64,000 bases of DNA. Origin: Poronia punctata (lineage: Eukaryota > Ascomycota > Sordariomycetes > Xylariales > Xylariaceae). Positions within the stretch are counted from its first letter, which is position 1. Every line of letters begins with the position of its first letter. Shown one piece after another: positions 36,129 to 46,525 of this stretch. Made by a program: the position numbers and the translations under genes. The stretch lies in NCBI GenBank assembly GCA_022579005.1, contig MU401492.1, positions 62,001 through 126,000 of the forward strand, read 5' to 3'. Under the pieces are notes generated by a model. The model was not told the DNA's origin. It saw only the letters and a program-made list of their open reading frames with translations, and searched no databases.

Positions 36129-38168
36129 CTAGTTTAGGGAATCCAAGGCAGCGAACCGGTTATAAGCAGGCGTCGGTCGTTTATTATCAACCGCTTGAGC
36201 TGACGGAAGATTGGGACTCGACTTCCTTTTACTCCGCTTCTTTGATTTAGCCCCTGGCAACGAGTTGCGTGGAAGCTCAATTGGAGGGCAACCAAGTATT
36301 TCTACCACTGTCGTTATTAGACCACTGTCCTGGGCAGTGGCCAAGACACGTGCGATGTCGTCTATGTCCGGCCATTCAGCGATGGGAGGAAGAGGATCGA
36401 GCCAGTCCCTTAGTTCTCGCATCGAAGCAGGCAATGTGTCGCAGAGATGCGCGGCAACGTGTAAAAACTGCTTTGCCATTCTCAGAGAGTAAAACGAAGC
36501 CTGCACCTGCGAAGCGAAATGTATCATGTCCCAAGGGTACCTGCCCTTGATCGGGGAACCGCCTGCTACATTAGCAAGCAAAACAGACAAGGGAATCCGT
36601 TGTTCCGTAGTCGACCATAGGATATCTTCGTAGATGGCAAACGCCAGCCAATGCACTTCGGCGTCGGGAACCTGCTCGCGTATTTGCCTGAATGTATCGA
36701 CGAGTTGCCGGCATTGCTCGAGCACTTCCTTTGACTTCGGCACGTCGACTCGTCTACCTTCCCGTGGATTGGAGGCATCAAGCAAGCGGTATTCCACAAC
36801 CGTCGGCGACTTGTGATGTGAGAAACGTTGTGTGATCCCATATGCCAACCGACGCATTTCCGTACTCATAGACCATACACTTTTTCTTGCGCGGTTCTAC
36901 TCGGTTATCCAGCCGTTCGTCAGCGTCAGCCATCGTTACAGGATAAAAGTTCTAATCGAGGGCGCTGGAGATTTCGAGAGACATCTGAAAGCGAGCAAGA
37001 TGAGATTTAATAGGAGAGAGATAGGATCTAACCTCGATCATGATGGGCAGAAACATGGCCATAGAATCCGGACCTCGAAAATCGTCGATTCCATCAACAC
37101 TGCTATCTGTCAAGAGGGAATGAACAACGAACTCGGATATTCTAGCATCGAGGTCCGAGAGTATGTCTCGCGCAACATGGTCCTTTGGGAGGCGCTCTCT
37201 GAATGTGTATTCCTCCAAGAACGTTTGAAATTCCGATTGTTGTGGCCCACTTAGCTCGACCGTCTTCACATGTGCCAAAGCTTCTGGAAACCTGATGTCC
37301 GACTTTTGCGTCTCAAAGGCTACCCGAGGCAAGCCGCCTACCGCATTGAGGTCAAAGTGGTCGTTCATAACACGTAATGAGAAACTGTCGGTTGTGAGTG
37401 TCAGGGGGGCTGGCAACTGGCCGGTTACGGTTATATCGTCAAAGAAAGACACCTTGCCATCAAGACCAACATCGGTGATGAGCAAGTCCGAATCGCTTGT
37501 TAGAACGATTCCCCCATTTAGCCGGACATCTTGGGCGCAATACATGTCTGCTTCGCCCGGTACTACCTCCACTAAAGGTCCCCAGACATCGTCGGCCCGG
37601 AGAATTTCTAACACGGCCGGGATAAGAAACGGAGGTTTCGGTGGTGCTTTGAACTCATAGTGTACTTGAGTTAAGGAGAAGTCGGGCTTCACATCTAGGA
37701 AGACATTTTGCGGTGTTTTGGACGAGCCGCCTGGATAAGAGTCTACTAGACCCTTCATCTGTTTGGACTGTGCCAGTAAACGCTGTAATCTGACCTCCCA
37801 CTTGCTGGTGGGTAGATAGCCATCGAAATATATTTTGCGCCTGCATGAATAGACATCCAAGTCAGTTCCGTTCCGCGGAGACGGGACAGGAGCAACCCAA
37901 AGCCAAAAAGAAACTTGGATTGCGAGCTGGTCGCTTCTCACATATTCACATCATGTTCCCGAAGCTTGTCGAGCCATCCTATGACCAAACGGCCGAGGGT
38001 GGAATATGAGGGGTGACAGACGAAACTGTCAGCAGGCTGCCTTTGAAAAATGCACCCGTCTATTATTCGGTAAACAAGCGCTGGACCATCGATGACAGCA
38101 GTCTCGCCACTGAGTGAGTCGGGAGTTCCATATTGGCGCAACGCTGGCCGCAGGCCTCGGATTCCCAT
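36129..38168 (-). CDS. Asteroid (ASTE1)-like protein with XPG/PIN nuclease fold
   Basis: Exons 38168-37942, 37840-37033 and 36896-36129 (minus strand) encode 600 residues. Intron 1 (101 nt, GTGAGA..TGCAG) joins REHDVNM to RKIYFDGY; intron 2 (136 nt, GTTAGA..GAGTAG) joins PIMIE to NRARKSVWSM. This merges what look like two separate open frames into one gene. The N-terminus MGIRGLRPALRQYG and AVIDGPALVY resemble the XPG/FEN N-domain opening, followed by the I-domain motif VVPGEADMYCAQ and the acidic VLTSDSDLLI, which hold metal-binding residues in active FEN nucleases. The rest is an all-helical C-terminal region with a basic KSKKRSKRKSS tail. Asteroid proteins are XPG-fold relatives with unclear catalytic status. 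It is divergent from PRS1. Confidence 0.82.
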
Positions 38169-38815
38169 TTCTTACAATATTGTGATTGCTCGGGGAACCA
38201 TTACCAGGACTCGGTAGGTCTTTCCTGGGGACGTTAGAGGACGTAGGAGTCACCTCCGATAGGGCAAGCTACTTTAGTGAGTAGTACCTAACATGAACAT
38301 AAAACACTGCAGCCACATTTCTTTCGCTAGCTAGGCAAAATCGAACCCAAATTTCAACGAAAAGGAATGTTTGGTAGCGGAATAATTTGTACGATCAGCA
38401 GACTTGACAATAAATAAATGCAGGGAAATATCTCCTTTATATCGCTTCAAAATGTGCCCATCAATGTGTACGAGTAGATACTTTAGATACCGGTTTGAAC
38501 GCCAAAGTTTTCTTTCAGGTACCAGTATACAAGTACCCTACATTTCACACACCGCTACCGGGTAACCTTCCGACACAGTCATGCGTTCAGGCCGCTGCTA
38601 GCTAGCCCAGGCAGCCCAGGGAGACCCTGAAGAATAGCTGCTGCCAATCATAACGGCCGGCTTTCCCCTAGATTACCCCATCTGTCTTTACCAAGCCTAG
38701 CTCCGTCCCTCACTTTTCCGCGCTCGCGCCCGCGCTAGCACCCACTTCAAAAAACTTCTTTCCCTCCAAAACTTCCCTTCTCTTCGTCAACTTTTCTACT
38801 CTTCTCCACGCGAAG
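38169..38815. other. Divergent promoter region, PIN-protein gene / PRS1
   Basis: Shared upstream region of about 650 bases. The 60 bases before the PRS1 ATG are strongly pyrimidine-rich (CTTTCC/CTTCTC runs), typical of highly expressed fungal housekeeping promoters. Confidence 0.5.
38644..38650 (+). promoter_or_regulatory. CCAATCA box upstream of PRS1
   Basis: CCAATCA lies about 170 bases before the PRS1 start codon and matches the fungal CCAAT-complex consensus. Candidate only. Confidence 0.35.
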
Positions 38816-40567
38816 ATGAGAGGCACACTGGTATTTTCGGGCACCTCGTGTCCCGCCTTGACAGGCAAGATATGCGAGAACCTAGGAATGATTCCAGCCG
38901 ACGCTGAACTGTCTCAATTCTCAAATGTGCGTCCTACAGCCTAGTTGTGTGCTTACGCTTGTGCTTGTGGTTCTTCCATTCCCAGTCTCGCGTCGTTGGT
39001 TTGTTTGGGAGCGTTTTGCGTTTCTCAGAACTCGCTTCGAACTGCCAGTCTGACTGACATCTCCATTCGCAAAGGGCGAAACTAGTGTTCGCATCCTGAC
39101 CAGCGTCCGTGATAAGGATGTTTTCATCGTCCAATCCGGAAGTCCGAAGATCAATGATACCATCATGGAGCTGCTTATCATGATCTCGGCCTGCAAAGGC
39201 GGCTCGGCTAATAAAGTCACTGGTAAGCCCGTTTGCCTTTTCTCCTTCGCTGCCAACCCCCCCACAGGCCGCGACCGCACCAGACAACTGACATGACGGC
39301 TCGAATGTCTTCAGCCGTTTTACCCTACTTCCCATATAGCCGACAATCTAAGAAGAAGTCGCATCGAGGCGCGATTACTGCCCGTATGCTCGCTAATCTG
39401 CTGCACGTCGCTGGCGTTAAGCACGTCGTTACTGTTGATCTGCATGCCTCGCAGATGCAAGGCTTTTTCAAGTGTCCTGTCGACAACCTTCACGCAGAAC
39501 CCCTGATTGCCCGCTGGGTTCGACTCAACGTTCCCAACTGGAAAGAGGCCGTCGTCGTCTCCAAGAATGCGGGCGGTACCAAACGAGTCACCTCATTGGC
39601 TGACGCTCTGAAGCTTAATTTCGGTTTGGTTACTACGGACCGTAGGAGGGCAACCAATATGACCATGACGGCAAGCATGATTATGAGACAGTTCGACGGT
39701 TGGGACCACGAGCGGACCTTTGTTAATGGCGTCCATCGAACTAACACGGTAAACTCGGAAGATCGCGACTGTGATTCGGTGCATTCATCTCGGGTCATGA
39801 CGGATCCTCAGGGTTCTCCTAAACGCGTGCCCATTTCGTCGAGCCGCACGAACAATGCACCTCGGACGCAGGCTCGTGGGTTTCACGCCTCTTCGCAGAC
39901 CTCGCCTATCGAGGAGGACCGTGCCCAGGAGGAGCAGGAAGAGGCACTGGAATACACAGACGTGCGCGCCCAAGAAGTTACCCATGTGCGTATCGTTCAA
40001 GGTCATGTCGTACCCGACGACTTCGTCTCGCCGCCTCAATCGGACGTCGACGGTAGTCAGTCGTATCAAGGTGGGGAAGAGGACCCGATGGCTTTCTCCC
40101 GAGCATCGTCCTTCTTCGTACCTGAACCCCATGCCTTAGGCGGCTCGGGCGAAGCCGGAGATTCGTCGGACGAAGAAGAGGAGAAACTGCAGGATCCCAA
40201 GGTTGAACATATGATCACATTGGTGGGCAACGTCAAAGACCGCCCTGTCCTGATTGTCGACGACATGATCGACAAGGCCGGATCTTGGATTGCCGCGGCC
40301 GAGACGGTGGTTAAGAGAGGTGGGGCCAAAAAGGTGTACTGCATGGCCACGCATGGCGTCTTCGGAGCCGACTGTCTGGAGCAGTTGCAAGCCTGTGACT
40401 GCATCGACCAGATCATCGTGACTAACAGCTTCCCGATCGAAGAGCGCCGGGCTAAGAACTGCAGCAAACTGATAATATTGGACCTGTCCTTCCTGCTGTC
40501 GGAAGCAATTCGGCGCAACCACTACGGCGAGTCCATCTCGCCTCTGTTTCAACATATGCTAGATTAA
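38816..40567 (+). CDS. PRS1: Ribose-phosphate pyrophosphokinase, Prs1 type with inserted region
   Basis: Exons 38816-38926, 39075-39222 and 39315-40567 encode 503 residues; introns of 148 nt (AAG acceptor) and 92 nt rebuild FSNGETSVRI and NKVTAVLPYFPYS. The enzyme makes 5-phosphoribosyl diphosphate from ribose 5-phosphate and ATP, feeding nucleotide, His and Trp synthesis. Hallmarks: ETSVRILTSVRDKDVFIVQSG, HRGAITARMLANLL, the cation/ATP-binding DLHASQMQGFF, VVVSKNAGGTKRV, and the PRPP-binding loop LIVDDMIDKAGS; the C-terminus is EAIRRNHYGESISPLF. A ~180-residue Ser/Glu-rich insertion (~200-380, containing GHVVPDDFVSPPQS) sits where yeast Prs1 has its nonhomologous region, linked there to cell-wall-integrity signalling. 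PRS1 is favoured over PRS2-4 because of the HRGAITARMLANLL block and the insertion position. Confidence 0.9.
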
Positions 40568-42169
40568 GCCGTCTCTTTCAAAAGTCTTTTATCTCTTGAT
40601 ACGAGTGGGGACATGGGACTGGCTGTGTCAGCATTTTTTGTTGTACATTACGAGTTACGAGGTATTGGCATGGGTTCCCGGCAGGTTTCTATTAGCACGG
40701 CGTTTTGGGAACTGGGTGCGATGGTTTATGGCAAAAAGCTCGCTGCTTGGGCGCAGCGTGCGAAAGATGCGGGTTTTAGAGAAGGGGGCCTTGCTTACAA
40801 TCAGATACCAAACCCCCAAACAGAGGTATGTTTTATGATGGGCTGTCGTGTTTTTCCACTTGGAGCTGAGTCCCCCTGTGACATGTCGATCCTCCGAACT
40901 CATGGACGGATAAGTGAAACCGAATCTTGGGTCTATACATCCCACTGTTTATCAGACTCTCCTTCTGATAGCATATCACCCTACCCTACCCTACCTACAT
41001 ACATACATACCCAGCGGTGCTATCCTCGGATAGCCAGGGCTGAATATCCCTCTAGGATCAGTCCTGAACGGAACGTTGGCAGAGCAGACCCCCAAGAGGG
41101 AAAATGTTCGGTTTCCCTTCTTTCGGGAAGGGAGATTTGAACTTTTTTTCTCTTGTACGATTCTAGAAGGCCAGGCTTCCAGATCACATGATGCGATCGC
41201 GTCTCTTCGGAGACGATGGGAGAATGGCAAGAGAAATTATCGGACATTGAAACAATTGAGAGAAAAAAGGTTTTTTCACTCATGGCTTTGATATTAACTC
41301 GTGGTTTTGACTGAAACGGTTCGACTTTGAATTAGTTTAGGATTTATCTTTTATATAATAGAATAACCATATGGGTATCAGACGAAGCCGATATATATTC
41401 ATTCAAATTAATTTCATTCGATTGGAAGTCACCTTACTTGCCTATTTGCGTCTTTGTCCACGATCTTTCGGAGTGTCACTGGGTAAGCATTACGATGTTG
41501 ACGAGGAGATGTCTGATTTTGGTATATCCATCAGTTGAAAACCAAGCCGAAGCCAGTGTTTCCAACATTACATACAGTAAATGCAAGACTTGATCTGCCA
41601 ACTTTATCAGAAAAGAGACAGTTCATCCGTCTGCCTGTTATGTTATATACCATACGATCCCGTTGTATGCACCAACCTATTCAGTCCCCTCTCTCTCTCT
41701 CTGATGTCAAAAGACAAAACGGGGGGGGACCAAATCTAAACAACGTATCCATTCCTCTCCTCAAATCCCAGACCTCCTTCCTCATGGGACATGAACAGAG
41801 AGTATAGCAAATTGCAGCACAAGATATCCACCAAACTCCGGTTCCTTCGTCGACCATGTCGTGCGCAAATAAGTAAAAGACAGCCAGGCCAGCTGGGCTG
41901 TTTACTAGGGGGGGGTATCGTATCGCGCGCACTCTCACCGAGCGAGACCAACGCCTTTGCTTTCCTTGTCCGTTCTTTCGGACCAATCAATCAATCAATC
42001 AAACAAACAAACAATCATGTCTTGTTCTCATCGCAGGAGTCCTCCCAACTCCAAGTCCAACTCCAACCAGACAAGAAAAAAACGTTTCCTCCCTCTCTCC
42101 TTTTTTTTCATTTTTTTTCTCTCATCGATCCGTTCATTCCTTCTTCTTCTTCTATAGGTCCTCAACCTA
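40568..42169. other. Convergent intergenic region between PRS1 and the OTU-like gene
   Basis: Holds the 3' UTRs of both genes. The open frames seen at 40613-41140 and 41791-42201 have no recognisable domain and are judged noncoding. Simple repeats: (CT)n ~41692-41702, (CAAT)n then (CAAA)n ~41985-42016, and a T-rich (TTC)n tract ~42100-42155. Confidence 0.5.
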
Positions 42170-45100
42170 CTACTGTTGCTGCTGTTGTTGCTGCTGTGTA
42201 AGCCCAGCAACCATCTCACTCAACCTCGACAAATCACAGCCATAATTCCTCGGCACGGGCGGCGGGACCTCGCCGGTCCAATCATTTCTCCACGGATGAC
42301 CCAAGCCCGTCTTCTCCTCGTTATCCGCCTTTGGCGCATTACGGTATCTGGCCGTATCACTCGCGCTCAAGCGCGGATATCGAAACTCCCAACTCAGATG
42401 TTCATTCGGGATCAGGGGTTGGAAATGCCGGTCTTTGTAGAGCAGGAAGACGTGTCGGCTGTTATAGGCCCCGCGGACACTGACTTCTTCGCAGGTCTCG
42501 GGGGAATCGGAGGAATCGGAAATGGAAAAGGTGATGAGGTGGATGTTGTACAGATCCGCGCTGACTTGTTGCATTGCGGCCGGGGTCCAGGAATGAGGCA
42601 TGTGCAGGAGTTGCCAGATGTTGGCTTTGAAGGCGCCTTGGCCTTGGTTGCTGCCGCTGCTTATGTAGAATTTCGTGTTGAGAGAGTTGTTGTATAGCTC
42701 GTACCGGGGATGTTTCGGGTCCCGAAGGACGTGGTAGAGATAGGATAAATGTTCGGCTTTGACCAAGGCCCAGCGTTCGCTCGTTCCTTGGAGATGTTGG
42801 GATAGAGCTCGCCAGTAGCAGTCTCCCGAGGGTGTGCCGTGGTTTCCTAGAGCGGCGAATTCGATGTCTTCGATTAGGGGGAAGCCCCTGTATAACTCGA
42901 CCGTGTCGGTGATTGGTTGTTGGGATTCGTCGAGGGGGAGGGTTGGGTATCCGTATTGGGTCGTTCGGAGGATGGTGTCGATTTCTTGTTCGAGGCCGGA
43001 GGGGGTGGGTTGTTTGATTCCGCTGTCGTGGAGATAGAGGTCTAATTTAAGACGAAGCCCGGTGTTTGGGCTGGGGTATTGGTTGACGTTTTTGTAGACG
43101 TCTTGGAAGCGGAGGAGAGGGTAATAGTGAGCACAATTGTAGAATGAGGGGTGTTCTGGCTCGGATCTTACATGGTGAGGCTCTGTGGGGATGACTGCAC
43201 TTGCTGAGCCGTGTTGGGGAATAATGGCAGAAGAGGGCTCTTCTTCTGCGGGTTCGACTGGGCTTCCGCTGTCCTCACTGTCATCGAGGAATATGGCATC
43301 AATGGGGTTGCTGGCCCCGCCAGTAATATCAGAAGCCCGACGCTTCTGCTTCTCAGATGAGGTGACAGTGACACCGCCGGAAATCTCAGAGGCGCGGCGC
43401 TTCGCCATAACGAATGATCTCGGCTTCGGGGGAGGCTTGGGTGCCTCGGACTTTTTATTCACACTATCGGGTCTAGGTCTGGTATTCGATACCGGTATGC
43501 GTCCGGCTTTAGGGACGGGCAGTTTAGATTCTGCCATTGTCGGACTCGGACTCGGACTATCCAACTCGACAACTACATCGTCCTTCTTCTGCTGGCGGGG
43601 CTTAGTTAGACAATTGCGAAGTTTGCGGGTTGGTTTAAGAGGTACAGTGAGTACACTGTACTTTCCCTTGTAAAGAGATTTGCGGCGACGAATGGATCGG
43701 AGTTCCATTCTGTAGGCCTTTCTACGGCTAGTAACCTCGTCATCGACGGTTACGGCCTGGGTAATAGCATCCTTGACGGGTGCGGTCTGTGTAGTAGCCG
43801 AGGATGAAGTATATTCCTTCTTCTTCTCAGCACTGACAGGTGTAGTTTGGGTAGTGGCGTCGGACGAGGCATACTTCTTCTCGTCGGTAGTAGTCTGGAT
43901 ATCAGCAGCATCAGACGACGGCATGGTCTGAGTTGACTTGTCCTCGGTAGTCTCTGATCCTTCACGAGGTTCTCTCATTTCGGCCATTGCTCTGGCAACT
44001 TCGTTCACAATGAGCTTTGTGATGTCCTTTTCTCCGAAAAGGGTGGGAGCGCTCGCGGCGGCGGATTCAGGGGCGTTAAAGACGTCACGAATAAACTTGG
44101 TAATGGCATCGTTGATGGAGCCAGATAATGTAGATTGTCTCACTGCGTCGATGCAAAGCGAGATCTTGTCATGCTTGGTTCCGGTCTCATTATCTGGAAC
44201 TGCAGCAATCTCAACGCTGCTAGGTTGGCCAACTAGGGTGTTAACCTCGGATCCCATCTCAAGCTCTGGGACAGGGGTGTTGTCAAAGCTGCTAGGCTCA
44301 TAAACCGGTATAGGAGACTTATACTCGATCTTAGCAGCTGTGACTGAACTGGTCTCAACGCTGCTGGGTTGATCGATCGTGATAGCAGGCTCAGTTCCGA
44401 CCTCAACAGCTGGAGGTGCAGTATTCTCAGTATTGCTAGGCTGATCAAACGTGGTAGTAGCGGGTTCAGACTCGGTTTCAACAACTGAAACTGCAGTGTT
44501 CTTCTCAACACTGCTAGGTTGCTCAATCAAGCTCTTAGACTCGGTTTCGATCTCGGCAGTTTGAACTGCGACTGCAGTGCCCTCAACACTGCTAACCTTA
44601 GTCTGATCAAACAGAATAAGAGACTTGCACTCAACCTCGGTATCGGGAACAGAAATCTCATTGCTCTCAACAACGCTGGTAGGTTCATCAATCTGGCTCT
44701 CAGGCTCAGATTCAGGAGCAAGCGTGCGAACACGCTTTGCCAAAGAGTCGTAAATGTCATCTTCGAAAGCCATCTCGAGGTCTCTTTTGCGGTCAGCTGG
44801 CAGGTCACCTAGTTTGGTAATAGGTGTGGCGGTATCCTCGGTAGCTGTAACCTCAGTAGCCGTAACCTCAGGGATGGTCGCAGCCTCGGCAACGGGTGTA
44901 GGCTCAGGTGCAACTTCAGGGATGGTCGCAACCTCAGTGATGGTCGCAGTCTCCACGATGGGTGCAGCCTCGGGGGCAGATGCATCCTCAGGAATGGATG
45001 CATCCTCAGGAATGGATGAAGACTCAGGGGCTAAAGCACTCTCAACCTTAACCTCAGGCTCAGGGGCCACAGTAGCTTCCACCTCAGGCTCAGGCACTGA

Positions 45101-46525
45101 AGCATTCTCAACCTTAACCTCAGGCTCAGGCTCAGGAGCGGGAGAAGCTTTAACCTCAGGCTCAGGCTCGGGAGCGGGAGCAGCTACAAACTCAGGCTCA
45201 GTAACTGGAGCTGCTTCAACCTCAAGCTCAGGAGCCACAGTAGCTTCAACCTCAGGCTCAGGTGCCGATGCAGTCGCGACCTCAGGCTCGGTAGTCGGAG
45301 TAGCTTCAACCTCAGGCTCAGAGGCCGGAGCAGTCTCAACCTCGACCTCAGGCTCGGACTCACGAGCGGGAGCAGATTCAACCTTGGGCTCAGGAACAAT
45401 AGCAGTCTCAACATCACGCTCAGGAACAAGAGCAGTCTCAACCTCGGGCTCAGGAGAGACGCTACGATGACGTTTAGCAGGAGACTGTGGGCGATCGCTA
45501 ACCACGGAAAAAGCGGACTCGTGACGTCTCTTGGAACCAGCTGTAGGGGTCCGATTGCCGCTTAGTGATTTATATGCCGACGACGCAAACAACTTTTCGT
45601 AACGCTCAGCTGACTGTGGCGTCGGGATAGAGCTGAGAGGAGATGAATGCGAAGAGGACAATGATTGGCGGGATTGTGCCTTCATCAAAGAGTGTTGACG
45701 ATAGTTAGAGACTTCCTCTTTCTCTGGGGTCTCGATGGATCTGAGAACTGAGGAAGACGAGAAATTCTGCACAGTAGGGCGGCTGGGTGTGGTCAAAGCA
45801 TGTTGACGTTCGGTATAAACCTCTTCCTCTGGAGTCTCGATGGAGCTGAGAGGAGATGAGGGGAATAGGGGCTCCTCTTCAGTAGAGCGGATGGGTGAAG
45901 TTGGTGCAGGGGTCTTCATATAACGCTGATAGCGCTCTTCCATATATTCAGACTTGACGGCGACGTCATGATCAATCTCTTTTCCATTCTGGGAGCGTCG
46001 TTCCTCCTCCTCTGAGCTGTATTCGTCTTCTTCCTCCTCTCGCTTCTTGGCAGCAAGTGCCTGTTGTCTCTTGATGCGTTCTCTTCGGGCCTTAGTACGT
46101 TGTCTTTTCTTCTCAATACGTCTCTGTCTCTGAGCGGAACGTTCCTCGTCTTCGGTCTCATCTTCTTCTGTGTCGCTGTCTGTATACTCAGACGCAGGCT
46201 CGTCGGCGGCACTTAGTTTAAGTGGCGATATGGCACGACGGGTTCTGGCATTGTTTCTCTTGCGCGGCTCGATCACGTTCTCGACATCGGAGCGACCATG
46301 CTCGGAAACATCGTCAAGCATCATCATACTGCCGGGAGACGAAGCAGGCGTGAATAAGGGAGACGACTCCATGCTTCCCAGGCTAATGCATGAAAGCCGG
46401 GAAGCAAGCGAACGCGAGGTATAACACGTCGAACACGACGAAAAAGAGGAAGGGGATGTACAGGGGGAGAAAATTGTAAGAGACCGGAAGTCTTTGATGA
46501 GTTCGTCTAGAGAATCGCTAAACAT
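42170..46525 (-). CDS. Giant OTU-like protein with acidic repeats
   Basis: A single exon encodes 1451 residues from the ATG at 46525 (MFSDSLDELIKDF); the upstream open stretch has only a GTG at 46654. Residues 1-380 are charged, with a long basic coiled-coil-like region of Arg/Glu/Gln and repeated SPLSSIETPE blocks. About 410-580 is a degenerate Glu/Pro/Val/Ala repeat built from EPEVE(A/V)xxAPEPEVE units (~10-11 residues), and then TTQTAPV-type repeats (~850-910). The C-terminal ~230 residues hold the only folded-looking domain (~1220-1365): GTPSGDCYWRALSQHL resembles the OTU Cys-box (DxCxW), and SRHVFLLYKDRHFQ could supply the His-box, suggesting an OTU-like cysteine protease fold (deubiquitinase). 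The catalytic pairing is not certain. The very end is a polyglutamine run encoded by CAG/CAA codons. Confidence 0.72.
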   Translation of the reverse strand: MFSDSLDELIKDFRSLTIFSPCTSPSSFSSCSTCYTSRSLASRLSCISLGSMESSPLFTPASSPGSMMMLDDVSEHGRSDVENVIEPRKRNNARTRRAISPLKLSAADEPASEYTDSDTEEDETEDEERSAQRQRRIEKKRQRTKARRERIKRQQALAAKKREEEEDEYSSEEEERRSQNGKEIDHDVAVKSEYMEERYQRYMKTPAPTSPIRSTEEEPLFPSSPLSSIETPEEEVYTERQHALTTPSRPTVQNFSSSSVLRSIETPEKEEVSNYRQHSLMKAQSRQSLSSSHSSPLSSIPTPQSAERYEKLFASSAYKSLSGNRTPTAGSKRRHESAFSVVSDRPQSPAKRHRSVSPEPEVETALVPERDVETAIVPEPKVESAPARESEPEVEVETAPASEPEVEATPTTEPEVATASAPEPEVEATVAPELEVEAAPVTEPEFVAAPAPEPEPEVKASPAPEPEPEVKVENASVPEPEVEATVAPEPEVKVESALAPESSSIPEDASIPEDASAPEAAPIVETATITEVATIPEVAPEPTPVAEAATIPEVTATEVTATEDTATPITKLGDLPADRKRDLEMAFEDDIYDSLAKRVRTLAPESEPESQIDEPTSVVESNEISVPDTEVECKSLILFDQTKVSSVEGTAVAVQTAEIETESKSLIEQPSSVEKNTAVSVVETESEPATTTFDQPSNTENTAPPAVEVGTEPAITIDQPSSVETSSVTAAKIEYKSPIPVYEPSSFDNTPVPELEMGSEVNTLVGQPSSVEIAAVPDNETGTKHDKISLCIDAVRQSTLSGSINDAITKFIRDVFNAPESAAASAPTLFGEKDITKLIVNEVARAMAEMREPREGSETTEDKSTQTMPSSDAADIQTTTDEKKYASSDATTQTTPVSAEKKKEYTSSSATTQTAPVKDAITQAVTVDDEVTSRRKAYRMELRSIRRRKSLYKGKYSVLTVPLKPTRKLRNCLTKPRQQKKDDVVVELDSPSPSPTMAESKLPVPKAGRIPVSNTRPRPDSVNKKSEAPKPPPKPRSFVMAKRRASEISGGVTVTSSEKQKRRASDITGGASNPIDAIFLDDSEDSGSPVEPAEEEPSSAIIPQHGSASAVIPTEPHHVRSEPEHPSFYNCAHYYPLLRFQDVYKNVNQYPSPNTGLRLKLDLYLHDSGIKQPTPSGLEQEIDTILRTTQYGYPTLPLDESQQPITDTVELYRGFPLIEDIEFAALGNHGTPSGDCYWRALSQHLQGTSERWALVKAEHLSYLYHVLRDPKHPRYELYNNSLNTKFYISSGSNQGQGAFKANIWQLLHMPHSWTPAAMQQVSADLYNIHLITFSISDSSDSPETCEEVSVRGAYNSRHVFLLYKDRHFQPLIPNEHLSWEFRYPRLSASDTARYRNAPKADNEEKTGLGHPWRNDWTGEVPPPVPRNYGCDLSRLSEMVAGLTQQQQQQQQ

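Noticed and set aside
40613..41140. A 175-residue plus-strand ORF just after PRS1
   Set aside because: It lies in the expected 3' UTR, has no recognisable domain, and its second half is simple-sequence.
44754..45470. A 238-residue plus-strand ORF of Ser/Gly/Ala/Thr repeats inside the OTU-like gene
   Set aside because: It mirrors the EPEVE coding repeat on the opposite strand and ends inside the same gene; no start or promoter of its own.
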